From assembly GCF_036327415.1 (NCBI RefSeq), contig NZ_CP123961.1:1116001-1180000 (forward strand): 64,000 bases of DNA, written 5' to 3'. Below are positions 19,339-28,295 of the stretch, one piece after another. This stretch comes from Bartonella grahamii subsp. shimonis. GTDB taxonomy: Bacteria > Pseudomonadota > Alphaproteobacteria > Rhizobiales > Rhizobiaceae. Under the pieces are notes generated by a model. The model searched no databases. It saw only the letters and a list, made by a program, of their open reading frames with translations, and had not been told where the DNA came from. Numbering within the stretch: the stretch's first letter is position 1; every line of letters begins with the position of its first letter. A program made the translations under genes and the position numbers.

Positions 19339-19736
19339 AAATTGGGAAAAATCCTCAGTCTTTGAATTTGATGCAAATATTTTTACTGCTTTCGGTTAAA
19401 ATGTAATAAAGTGTAAAAAATACCCTTCCATAAATTGGATATTTTTACCAAATAAATAATATAAAATTGCTTATGAGGTCCTCTTTAAATTTTCCGCATA
19501 TTATATTTCATTTTCAACTATAGTCTACAAAGAAATCTAGAAAATAAATTAAAAAACTTTTTTATTAACGTTGAAAATAAAAATTTTTGTCTTTTAAAGA
19601 CACGTGCAAAAAGATAATGCATTTCAATCAAAAAAGAGGGGTTATATCTTGAACCGTTTCCTTTTATATTGGGGGTATGGAAGTTTCTCTAAAAAAGATG
19701 TTAGCTTTTTATAAAGAGTGGTGAGGGCTTAAGAGG
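19339..19736. other. Gap between lptF and holC
   Basis: This 398-base AT-rich stretch lies between divergent genes and should hold the promoters of both the lpt operon and holC. No intact gene is present. The part next to holC appears to contain the decayed end of pepA. I could not single out reliable promoter boxes. Confidence 0.6.
19612..19726 (+). pseudogene. Probable remnant of the 3' end of pepA (leucyl aminopeptidase)
   Basis: In many Rhizobiales pepA lies between lptF and holC. Here only traces are seen. One frame (from about 19651) reads NRFLLYWGYGS, like the INxSWGSGYG that precedes the PepA C-terminus; after a frame change, 19677-19724 reads MEVSLKKMLAFYKEW and a stop, like the family's final GVRLLDRLVADYYE. 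The similarity is by eye and short; the metal-binding core is gone. Confidence 0.35.
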
Positions 19737-20183
19737 TTGGATATTTTATTCTATCATTTGACGCAGTCAACGCTGAAAGACATTTTGCCAACGCTTGTAG
19801 AGCGTGCATTGGCTCGTTTTGGTAAGGTAACAATACAATGTGTAAGTGAAGAACAACGCGATTCTATGGATATGCATTTATGGGTTTATGCGGATGAATC
19901 ATTTATTGGACATGGAACTGAGTGTGATCAATATTCAAACTTTCAGCCTGTATTTCTGACGACAGGACAAGAAAATCCGAATGATTCAAAGATTCGTTTT
20001 CTCATAGAGGGAGCCGTGTGTTCGAATATTGATACTTATCAACGGCTTGTTGTGATATTTGATGGTAGAAATGATGAGCAGTTGAGTCTTGTTCGTGCAC
20101 AGTGGAAAAAATATAAAATGGAAAATCATAATTTAACGTATTGGCAACAGACTGAAGATCGTTGTTGGGAAAAACAGGTTTAA
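19737..20183 (+). CDS. holC: DNA polymerase III subunit chi
   Basis: HolC links the clamp-loader complex to single-strand DNA-binding protein. The 148-residue protein begins MDILFYHLTQSTLKDILPTL and continues with LWVYADESFIGHGT, both typical of alphaproteobacterial HolC. The start is a TTG at 19737, with GTGAGGG about ten bases upstream. The stop overlaps the next small gene by one base (TAATG). Confidence 0.88.
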   Translation: MDILFYHLTQSTLKDILPTLVERALARFGKVTIQCVSEEQRDSMDMHLWVYADESFIGHGTECDQYSNFQPVFLTTGQENPNDSKIRFLIEGAVCSNIDTYQRLVVIFDGRNDEQLSLVRAQWKKYKMENHNLTYWQQTEDRCWEKQV

Positions 20184-20320
20184 TGCGTCTCATTTCTGTT
20201 GTTCTGATTTTTATAGGATTGGTAGGAATAGTAAATCCAGCGCTTTTTATTGCAAAAGGATCAGGCGGAGGGCGTTGGGTTTTTATTGTGATTTTTCTTT
20301 TAGGCAAATTAAAGATATGA
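20183..20320 (+). CDS. Small 45-residue membrane protein coupled to holC
   Basis: The ATG uses the last A of the holC stop (TAATG), which suggests translational coupling. The product has two hydrophobic stretches (residues 3-24 and 32-42) separated by a Gly-rich turn (KGSGGGRW). I do not recognise the family. It is short and missed by a 60-codon cut-off, but its placement and membrane-like composition favour a real gene. Confidence 0.5.
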   Translation: MRLISVVLIFIGLVGIVNPALFIAKGSGGGRWVFIVIFLLGKLKI

Positions 20321-20347
20321 CCGACGATTAAAAAATGAAACGGCATC

Positions 20348-20611
20348 ATGATAATTGATCGAATTTTACTTATTTTATGGGCTGTGATATTGGCTTTTTT
20401 TTGCGTTTCGTGGTTGGGAACAACACATATCCTATCAAGAATGTTTACTGTTGCTTATATGAGCAATATTGCAGATTTTTTATTTTTCTTTTTGAGTGCC
20501 TTGTTTGCGGGAATATTGTGGTGGAAAATACCGCAACCCATGTCTTTAAAAATGAAACTGGCAGCATTTTTGCTGCCAGTACTTATTTTATTTTTCTTTA
20601 TTATATTTTAG
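20348..20611 (+). CDS. Hypothetical 87-residue membrane protein
   Basis: The product is hydrophobic along its length with about three membrane segments (residues 5-28, 40-60, 70-87) and very few charges. No family is recognised. It follows the 45-residue protein after 27 bases in the holC group. A perfect 10-bp hairpin lies inside its last 20 codons. Its stop codon overlaps that of the converging transporter gene (20608-20611). Confidence 0.55.
   Translation: MIIDRILLILWAVILAFFCVSWLGTTHILSRMFTVAYMSNIADFLFFFLSALFAGILWWKIPQPMSLKMKLAAFLLPVLILFFFIIF
20557..20580 (+). terminator. Perfect hairpin inside the end of a coding region
   Basis: ACTGGCAGCA at 20557-20566 is the exact reverse complement of TGCTGCCAGT at 20571-20580, with a TTTT loop. 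A T-rich run follows to 20610. It looks like an intrinsic terminator for the holC operon, or a bidirectional one shared with the converging transporter gene, embedded in the last codons of the 87-residue ORF. Confidence 0.5.
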
Positions 20612-21897
20612 TTGGATATTTCCTCATCTGTAAATCCCACGAAGCAAATCAGTGAAATAAAAGAAGCAAGAAGCAAATAATAGCCGATATAAGATGTATC
20701 GAAATGTTGTACCAAATATTCTGCAATATAAGGTGCAAGAGAGGCTCCTACGATACCCGATAAGTTGAAAGTAATAGAAGAACCAGTATATCGAATTTCT
20801 GTTGGGTATGGTGAAGCCAAAACAGCACCAAGAGGACTGTATATCATCCCCATGATAGACAAACCGATAACAGACATTGCAAGGACTCCCATAACTCCAG
20901 AATTTAAGAAATAAGGGATTGCAAAAGAATAGATACCGGTGATGATTGTAATCCAAATCATCAAAGTTCTACGTCTAATACGATCAGCGAGTCTTCCAGT
21001 GATGACAGTAAAAATTCCACAGAAAATAGCACCAACAATTTCGACTTGGAGAGCTTGATAAAATGGCAATTGCAGATGGTTTGTTGAGTAGCTTAACAAA
21101 TATGCAGTGACCAAGTAAAACAAAACAAATGTTGCCATACCAGAAAATATTCCAAGAAATAGGATTCGTGGACATTTTAAAAAGACATCAATGATAGGAA
21201 CTTTGACACGTTCTCTACTTTCAAGAGTTTTTTTGAATTGAACAGTTTCATTGATTGAAAGACGGACCCATAATCCTATAATCATGAAAAAAACTGAAGC
21301 AATAAAAGGAATACGCCATCCCCAAGCTAAAAGTTCATCATGATCAAGGAAGTGTAATAGACCTAAATAAACAGCAATGGATAAAAACAAACCGATTGGA
21401 ACGCCCAATTGGGGGAACATCGCATACCAGCCACGCTTTTCTGGGGGGGCATTTTCTGTTGCAAGCAAAACAGCTCCTCCCCATTCTCCTCCTAATCCCA
21501 TTCCCTGTCCAATACGACACAAGGTTAAGAGGAAAGGGGCAAACCACCCAACGGTTTCATAAGTAGGAAGAAAACCAATAATGACTGTTGAAAGACCCAT
21601 TGTGAGAAGAGAGGCGATAAGTGTTGCTTTTCTCCCAATTTTATCTCCAAAATGTCCAAAAACAATTGATCCAAAGGGGCGCGCAAAAAAGGCCGCTCCA
21701 AAGATCAGGAAAGATTGTAAAATGGCAATCTGATCATTTTGTGTTGGAAAAAACACATGAGGAAATATGAGAGCTGCGGCAGTAGCAAAGACATAGAAAT
21801 CAAAGAATTCAATTGTTGGTCCAATAAGGCTTGCAAACAAAATGCGACGAGGCGAATTTCTGTTGCTTGTACCTTGCATTTCTAAGTTTATAGACAT
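20608..21897 (-). CDS. MFS transporter of the metabolite:H+ symporter (MHS/ProP) type
   Basis: The 429-residue protein has twelve membrane segments. The MHS hallmarks are FDFYVFATAAALIFP near the start, the loop motif GHFGDKIGRKATL, and LRIGQGMGLGGEWGGAVLLA followed by EKRGWYAMFPQLG. Such transporters take up organic acids, betaine or shikimate with protons; the substrate here is not predictable. I chose the ATG at 21897, with AAAGGGA nine bases upstream, over a TTG at 21927. Its stop overlaps that of the converging small ORF. Confidence 0.88.
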   Translation of the reverse strand: MSINLEMQGTSNRNSPRRILFASLIGPTIEFFDFYVFATAAALIFPHVFFPTQNDQIAILQSFLIFGAAFFARPFGSIVFGHFGDKIGRKATLIASLLTMGLSTVIIGFLPTYETVGWFAPFLLTLCRIGQGMGLGGEWGGAVLLATENAPPEKRGWYAMFPQLGVPIGLFLSIAVYLGLLHFLDHDELLAWGWRIPFIASVFFMIIGLWVRLSINETVQFKKTLESRERVKVPIIDVFLKCPRILFLGIFSGMATFVLFYLVTAYLLSYSTNHLQLPFYQALQVEIVGAIFCGIFTVITGRLADRIRRRTLMIWITIITGIYSFAIPYFLNSGVMGVLAMSVIGLSIMGMIYSPLGAVLASPYPTEIRYTGSSITFNLSGIVGASLAPYIAEYLVQHFDTSYIGYYLLLASFISLICFVGFTDEEISN

Positions 21898-22455
21898 GAA
21901 TAGAATGTCCCTTTCACTATATGACAAATCAAATATGAATTAACTGAATATAATTATAAAAATTTCAAATCAGTGTCGAGTCGATATTATGGCGTTTCTT
22001 AAATATATTAGAACAGTGATATAGACTGATGAACATCAATAAGTATTTTTTTTATCAAAATTAAATAAAATAAAGAAACTATTTTAAATCCTGTAAAAGA
22101 TGGAAATATGTGGACATAAAGGCTGCCCTCATTCACATTACTGTCTCATTTAATGTTTAAGCCATTTTTATCTATTGAGGGATCAATCTTATTTATAGAT
22201 CATCTTTGATATCTCAAAAATATTTTTCATAGATGTAATTATAACACTTTTTAAGCGTAACTAAAAGAAATTAAATCTTTTAGTTGTGCATATGTTTTAA
22301 AACACAGGATGTATATTTGATCTGTCAGAGTTTAATTCATCAAATGCTTTGTTATCTTAAAAAACATGAGGTTGCAGCAATTGCATTGTGTTGTTTTGGT
22401 CTATGCACTTTTTTCTAAATGGGGAATTAAAATTTGGAATTATGGAGTGTGAATA
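21898..22455. other. Gap between the transporter and the first autotransporter
   Basis: No gene is seen in this 558-base divergent gap. It must carry the promoter of the first autotransporter. An element GTTGTGCATAT at 22283-22293 recurs, inverted, upstream of the third autotransporter. The last bases, GGAGTGTGAATA before the ATG, are nearly the same as those before the third autotransporter gene. Confidence 0.55.
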
Positions 22456-25400
22456 ATGCAACGCAAATTGAAATTAAGTTTTTGTGCATTAATGACCAGT
22501 GGTTTTTTTGTCAAGATTGCGAGTGCAGATGGAGTAGCGACACCAAAAGAAAAGTTATTAATGCCAGTAAATATTAGTGAAAATCTAGAAGAGACAAGAA
22601 ATTTGTTATCAGAAGTGAGGGGATTAAAAGAAAAGAAGGGGGGATCAAAAAGAATAGAGAATAAACAGACAGTAGAAGGAAATAAGTCTTCAGAAGATGA
22701 AAGGGATAGATTAGAAAACCTATTCTTTGAAGTACTCACAAATTCAATAATAAGTGGTGGCGCTACTGTCTATATTACTAATCGCAACTCTGAAGGTTCT
22801 GAAGTAAATAGCTTTAGCTATGAAGATGCAGGCTATTCCATCAATAATACGGTTCAAGAAGGTGGAAAACTCTATATTGATGCAGCAAGTGTTAGCAGGG
22901 ATACGACAATTGAGAGTGGTGGTATTGAATTCGTTCAAAAGCTGAGCAGTTCAGAATATGCTATTGTTAAAAAAGGTGGAAAACAAATTGTTGAAAGTGG
23001 TGCAAATACTGAAGGGGCTAAAATCTATGGTGGTGAGCAGGTTATTTTTGGTAAGGGGATTCTGGGAGATGGTTTGTTGCGTAAAGATAAAGAAAGTAGT
23101 GCTTATAACACCGAAATTTATGCTGAAGATGAAATGCCAGGAATACAAAGTGTTTATAGTGGAGGGATGGCTGTTGACACAAAGGTTATGAAAGGAGGAG
23201 TCCAGAATCTTGATGGTAAAGAGAATTCTAATAACGGCTTTTCAGAAGATGCTGATACAGCTGATACAGAAGATGAGGATTTTACAATCAATGAGGGGGC
23301 TTTTGCATTGAGTACCGAACTTTTTAAAAATGGTATGCAGAATATCTTTGCAGGAGGGAATGCGAGCGAAGTTACTTTATACGATAGAGCTACTCAGAAG
23401 ATATATGATTCTGGATATGCGGATGATCTAACAATTAATCATCAAGCACAATCATGGGTTTTTGCTGGTGCAATATTAGATAAGGATACAAATGTTAATG
23501 ATTTTGGCAACCTCTATCTTTATGCTGGGAATGGTGAAGCTGTTACGGAAGTGGAAAATCTTAATTTAAATGGAGAAGATGCCAAGCTATACATTATTGC
23601 TTCTGAAGATAACGGCAAAAAAACTCAGGTTAATATCCAGAATTTAAAAGGAAACGGTAGAGTTATTTTTACGTCTTCTGGGTCTCATAAGTATTACTCT
23701 GTGCTTAATATTGATGATCTTTCAGGTTCTTTCCATTTTGATTTTAATGTCAACTTTGCCAAGCGCCGTAGTGATTATCTTGTCATTAAAGAAAATAGCT
23801 CTGGGTATCATACAATAAGTATTACTGATTCTGGGGATGAGGTCACAAATTCTTCTCACAAAAAGCTTAAATTAATTTCTGATCACAGTGGAGATGCTCA
23901 TTTTACTCTGACAAATACTTTTGGTGAAAAAATCAGAGCTATTGATGCCGGAACCTATAAGTACAGTTTGAAACATAGAAACGATAAAGGAACCGGTAAA
24001 ATTTGGTATTTAGATGCGAATTACGCTCTTGATGAGGAAAATACCTCTTTATTTTCTGATTTGAGCTTGCAATCATCTGCTATGGCTTCATTATCGAATG
24101 ATCTCACAGAATTCACAATTGAAAAGGGAATGATTGTTACGATTGCTGATCCTAGCTTTGATAGTAACAGTGAGAAAGTTGATAGCAATGGAGAAACTTC
24201 AATTGGTAATATAGTTAAAGATGGTGGGAAGCTCTCCGTTTATAACGGTGGTTTTAGCTTGTATACGACAATTCAAAGAGGCGGTACTGAGCTTATTAGA
24301 ACACAGGGGCTTTCACAGGATAGTACAGTTAAGAGAGGGGGAAAACAAAAGATTGAAGATGGGGGAAAGGCTGAAGGGGTTACAATTTACGGTGGTGAGC
24401 AATTTGTTTCAGGAAAGTCTGATATCAAAGGTGAGATGGTAAGGAGTAGCGCCTATGACACCGTCGTTTCTGGTAAAAATGGAGTGCGAGGATACCAGAA
24501 TGTGTACGATGATGGAGAGGTTTTTAGCACAAAGATCATGGAAGGAGGGGTACAAAATCTTTATGTGGAAGAAGATCTTGACCATTATAGCAGTTTTGCA
24601 TTTGATACGAAGATCTTTTCTGGTGGAGAACAACACGTTTTAGCGGGAGGAATCGCGATTGGCGTTCTCTTACAAGGGAATGCTTTCCAAGCAATAGATT
24701 TAGGAGGCTATGTAAAAGATTTAACGGTTAAGGATCAAGCACAATCGTGGTTACATTCTGGTGCAACATTAGAAGGAAGCACCATGATTCATGATTCTGG
24801 ACGGATTTATCTTTATGCTGGTGCTGAGCGATCTCGTACTGAAGTAGAAAAAATTGTTTTAAATGGCAAAGATACTACAGTGTACTCTATTTCTTCCAAG
24901 ATGGATGGCGAAAGCTCTTTGATTGAGGATTTAAGCGGGAATGGACGCGTTATTTTTACTTCTACCGTGTTGAATCCACATTACTCTAAACTTGAGGTCG
25001 GTCATCTTTCAGGGAGTTTACATTTTAGACTGAATACCAATTTTGCAGAGCAGCGCGGTGATTATCTCCTTATAAAAAATGGGGAAGGGCATCACACCAT
25101 AAGCGTGATCGATTCTGGTGTTGAAATGACCGATGCTCATCTACAAAATCAGAACTTAGTTTTGGAGCTTGATCTAATTCATGATCAAAGCGGAAATGCG
25201 CATTTTACTCTGACAGATTTTTCTGGTGAAAAGACTAGTACGATTGACGGTGGAGCCTACCTGTATGATCTAAAGACGAAAGGTCATAACGGCGGAAAAA
25301 TGTGGTATTTGGCACTGTTGGAAACAACTTCTACTCCTGTAATCCCCTCACCTCATGCGGAGCCGTCTATAGATAAGATTCCTGAAAAAGAAGAGACATC

Positions 25401-27933
25401 TTCAAAAGATTTTAGTATCTCTGATGTAATTGATTACAGTATTAGTGAGGGAGGAGGCATTTTACAAAGCTTTTTGCTTGGTGATGATCGCGTAATTTAT
25501 ATCTCTGATGATGGAAGTGCTCTTAAGCAATCCATTAACGCTACAGTTGAGGAATCTGGAACACTTTATGTTGAAGCAGGTGGTTTTGTTAAGAATACAA
25601 CAATTGAAAATGGTGGTTCAGAGATTGTAGGGGAACAGGGGATTTCAGAATTTACGATTATTTACGAAGGTGGAAAACAAAGAGTGGAGGGAGGAGGATC
25701 CGCATTGCAGGCTACAATCTACGGTGGTAATCAGCTTATTTGGGGAGATGGTTATGTAAATGGTGGGATTGTTGGGAGCACTGCTTATAATACGACAATT
25801 TATGGTCAAGGTGACACACTGGGACAGCAGAATGTGTATGATGATGGGCTGGCTGTGGGAACACAAGTGATGAGTGGAGGAATACAAACTCTTGCTAAAT
25901 GGTTTCCTGATGATGATAACTTTGCAGAAAAAGCCGGCGGCTTAGCCGTGAATACTGAGGTTTTCGGGGGTGGAGTACAGCGGGTATTAGCAGGGGGAGA
26001 GGCGGATACAGTAATTTTACGCACTGGTGGTGCTCAAGAAATCTATGTGGGTGGAATTGTAAAGAATCTAACGATTGAAGCTAATGCCAATTCATGGGTT
26101 TCTCCTGGTGCGATATTAAGAGGAGAAATAAAGGTTCAGGATTTTGGTGGTCTCCATCTTGATGCTGGAGATGATAGTCAACAAACTATAGTAGAAAACA
26201 TTGCTTTAAATGGAGAAGAAGCTCAATTATACTCCGTTGCTAGTGAGTTTGACGACAAAAGTACACACATTCAGCAGTTAAGCGGTGTAGGAAAAGTCAT
26301 TTTTACCTCTTCTGAAGATGATTTGTATTACTCTCAGCTTTATGTTGATGATCTTTCGGGCAGTCTCCATTTTGGCTTTAATGTCAGTCTTGCAGAAGGA
26401 AAAGGTGATTACCTCTTTATTGAGAATGGGAGGGGTTTTCACACAATAAGTGTCGTAGATTCTGGTATTGAAATTGTTGATCCTTCTTCAACAGAACTTG
26501 ATTTAATTGTTGATCAAAGTGGAGGAGCATTTTTTACTCTACAAAGTTTTTCTAGTGCAAAAATTCAAATTGTTGATGGTGGAACTTATACCTATGGCTT
26601 AAAACACAAAAAGATTGAGAATGAAGAGGGAAAAATTTGGTATTTGACTGCAGTTTACATGGATAGTGTGCCACGTAGAAGCAGAATTCCACGGCATTTA
26701 AGTCAACAGCAACAGGATTCTTCCTTTTCAACTATTACAGCTATAAAAGAACATGCTATTAAATTTCCACGTCGAAGAGAAAAACGCCGAAATTTGAGTC
26801 AAAAGTCTCCAGCTTCAGTATCTCCAACTGTTTCAAACCTTAGAAGTCAAGTTATTGAAGGAGAATATCTAGCAGATCCTCATCCTCTTTCTGATGAAGA
26901 GCAACAGACTGCTATTTCAGAATCTTCTCAATCTTTAGCCGATCAAATTATTTTACGTCCAGTTCATAAAGAACAACCTTCTCCACAATTAAGTGAGACA
27001 CTTTCAGTTTCTCATTTTTTAACCACTCCCTCTACAGATGCGGTATTGTCTATGTCTGTGGCTCCAGCGATGGTTTTTCATAATGAAATGCAAACCGTGC
27101 GTGCGGGAAGAGGAGTTCTAGATAAAAGTAAAAAGAATGCAGCTTTATGGACCTATGCGATCAAATCTAAAGAGAGTATTGCTACAGAGCATATAGATTT
27201 TAAGTTGGATCAGACAGGTATTGTTTTAGGGATCAATAGTTTAAGCGAGTGGGAAAATGGAGAGTTTTATATCGGTGGTTTTGGCATTTATGACCACGCA
27301 CGCATTGTGCATGCACGAGGTGGTACCAGCGGTATCAATACTTATGGCATTGGTGCTTATGTCACTTATTTGGATCATAGTGGATGGTATTTAGACGGTC
27401 TTTTAAAATATAATGATTATCAAAATACTCTAAAGGCAGTTTCAACGAATGGTTTAGCAGTTGAAGGAAGTTATAGGCAATGGGCGGTGGGCACCTCCTT
27501 TGAAGCCGGTTATCGACTTAAGACGTCAAAGAGCAGTTGGCTCCAGCCTTATGGACAATTTACTTGGTTGCAAGTTGAGGGTAAAGAAATCAAGTTATCG
27601 AATGACATGATAGGTGACATACGCCCTTTCACTTCATTACGCAGTGAGGTTGGCTTATCTTTAGGGTATGAATTTGTTTCTCGCATGGATTCTTCATCAT
27701 TTGCGTATATTACAGCAGCATGGTTGCGTGAGTATAAAGACGACAACCATACGTTGATTAATCAAGGGCATTCATTTACCACCGACTTATCTGGGAATGC
27801 AGGTAAGTTAGGAATCGGTTTAAGCAGTTTAGTGAGTGAAAAGTTAAAGTTATATGGTGAGGCCCATTATGTTAAAGGACGTAAAACAAAACAGTCCCTT
27901 CAGGGTATTTTAGGTGTACGCTATAGTTTTTAA
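22456..27933 (+). CDS. Large AIDA-like autotransporter with three passenger modules (Iba-type)
   Basis: This 1,825-residue type V secreted protein has a signal peptide (MQRKLKLSFCALMTSGFF...ASA, cleavage about residue 25), a passenger and a C-terminal barrel (about residues 1545-1825, ending GVRYSF with terminal Phe). The passenger has three homologous modules at about residues 95-520, 545-955 and 985-1400. Each has Gly-rich AIDA-type repeats (TIYGGEQ, GGKQ, NGGSE), a SWVHAGATL-like segment, and ends near KIWYL. A basic linker precedes the barrel. It resembles the inducible Bartonella autotransporters, from memory. Its 3' 1.1 kb is nearly identical to the third gene. Confidence 0.9.
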   Translation: MQRKLKLSFCALMTSGFFVKIASADGVATPKEKLLMPVNISENLEETRNLLSEVRGLKEKKGGSKRIENKQTVEGNKSSEDERDRLENLFFEVLTNSIISGGATVYITNRNSEGSEVNSFSYEDAGYSINNTVQEGGKLYIDAASVSRDTTIESGGIEFVQKLSSSEYAIVKKGGKQIVESGANTEGAKIYGGEQVIFGKGILGDGLLRKDKESSAYNTEIYAEDEMPGIQSVYSGGMAVDTKVMKGGVQNLDGKENSNNGFSEDADTADTEDEDFTINEGAFALSTELFKNGMQNIFAGGNASEVTLYDRATQKIYDSGYADDLTINHQAQSWVFAGAILDKDTNVNDFGNLYLYAGNGEAVTEVENLNLNGEDAKLYIIASEDNGKKTQVNIQNLKGNGRVIFTSSGSHKYYSVLNIDDLSGSFHFDFNVNFAKRRSDYLVIKENSSGYHTISITDSGDEVTNSSHKKLKLISDHSGDAHFTLTNTFGEKIRAIDAGTYKYSLKHRNDKGTGKIWYLDANYALDEENTSLFSDLSLQSSAMASLSNDLTEFTIEKGMIVTIADPSFDSNSEKVDSNGETSIGNIVKDGGKLSVYNGGFSLYTTIQRGGTELIRTQGLSQDSTVKRGGKQKIEDGGKAEGVTIYGGEQFVSGKSDIKGEMVRSSAYDTVVSGKNGVRGYQNVYDDGEVFSTKIMEGGVQNLYVEEDLDHYSSFAFDTKIFSGGEQHVLAGGIAIGVLLQGNAFQAIDLGGYVKDLTVKDQAQSWLHSGATLEGSTMIHDSGRIYLYAGAERSRTEVEKIVLNGKDTTVYSISSKMDGESSLIEDLSGNGRVIFTSTVLNPHYSKLEVGHLSGSLHFRLNTNFAEQRGDYLLIKNGEGHHTISVIDSGVEMTDAHLQNQNLVLELDLIHDQSGNAHFTLTDFSGEKTSTIDGGAYLYDLKTKGHNGGKMWYLALLETTSTPVIPSPHAEPSIDKIPEKEETSSKDFSISDVIDYSISEGGGILQSFLLGDDRVIYISDDGSALKQSINATVEESGTLYVEAGGFVKNTTIENGGSEIVGEQGISEFTIIYEGGKQRVEGGGSALQATIYGGNQLIWGDGYVNGGIVGSTAYNTTIYGQGDTLGQQNVYDDGLAVGTQVMSGGIQTLAKWFPDDDNFAEKAGGLAVNTEVFGGGVQRVLAGGEADTVILRTGGAQEIYVGGIVKNLTIEANANSWVSPGAILRGEIKVQDFGGLHLDAGDDSQQTIVENIALNGEEAQLYSVASEFDDKSTHIQQLSGVGKVIFTSSEDDLYYSQLYVDDLSGSLHFGFNVSLAEGKGDYLFIENGRGFHTISVVDSGIEIVDPSSTELDLIVDQSGGAFFTLQSFSSAKIQIVDGGTYTYGLKHKKIENEEGKIWYLTAVYMDSVPRRSRIPRHLSQQQQDSSFSTITAIKEHAIKFPRRREKRRNLSQKSPASVSPTVSNLRSQVIEGEYLADPHPLSDEEQQTAISESSQSLADQIILRPVHKEQPSPQLSETLSVSHFLTTPSTDAVLSMSVAPAMVFHNEMQTVRAGRGVLDKSKKNAALWTYAIKSKESIATEHIDFKLDQTGIVLGINSLSEWENGEFYIGGFGIYDHARIVHARGGTSGINTYGIGAYVTYLDHSGWYLDGLLKYNDYQNTLKAVSTNGLAVEGSYRQWAVGTSFEAGYRLKTSKSSWLQPYGQFTWLQVEGKEIKLSNDMIGDIRPFTSLRSEVGLSLGYEFVSRMDSSSFAYITAAWLREYKDDNHTLINQGHSFTTDLSGNAGKLGIGLSSLVSEKLKLYGEAHYVKGRKTKQSLQGILGVRYSF

Positions 27934-27950
27934 TTATATGGTTATTTTTT
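26814..27950 (+). repeat. 1,137-bp direct repeat, copy A (3' end of autotransporter 1)
   Basis: Copy A matches copy B (32721-33857) at a constant offset of 5,907 bases with no indels; by eye there are about 13 mismatches, nine of them inside 27198-27240. The repeat covers the linker, the whole barrel, the stop and 17 bases beyond. It starts and ends abruptly, as expected of a duplicated or gene-converted tract. Confidence 0.95.
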
Positions 27951-28017
27951 AGTTATCTTTAAATGTATGATTATTTTTAAAGGTCTTTAATGAAGGGGCA
28001 GAGAACAATTTTTCAGA

Positions 28018-28052
28018 GCATGCAGCTTCGCTTTTCATGATAAGCTGTATGC
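28018..28052 (+). terminator. Stem-loop after autotransporter 1
   Basis: GCATGCAGCTT at 28018-28028 pairs with AAGCTGTATGC at 28042-28052 (one G-U pair) around a 13-base loop. CCTTATATACTTTATT follows. It lies 85 bases after the stop and is a plausible terminator with a weak T-tract. Confidence 0.45.
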
Positions 28053-28295
28053 CCTTATATACTTTATTATGCATTACTTTTTGCTTTGATAAGAAAACTC
28101 TAGGGAAATGCTAAAGAAGCACTATAAAAACGTTCTTATATTCTTGATTAAAAAAGTATTTGAAACACTGTAAAGAACAGTTTTTTATGAGAGAAGGAGG
28201 ATGTTTAAGAAGGATTGTTTGCAATCTAAGGTTGAAAATATATTTTGTAGAGCTAATTACGTTTGGTGTCTATGCAGGCGTGAAAGGGGGAGGAT

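Noticed and set aside
27549..27746. 65-codon minus-strand ORF, identical to one at 33456-33653
   Set aside because: It is antisense to the barrel region of the 1,137-bp repeat; the identity comes from the repeat itself, and it has no ribosome-binding site or family match.
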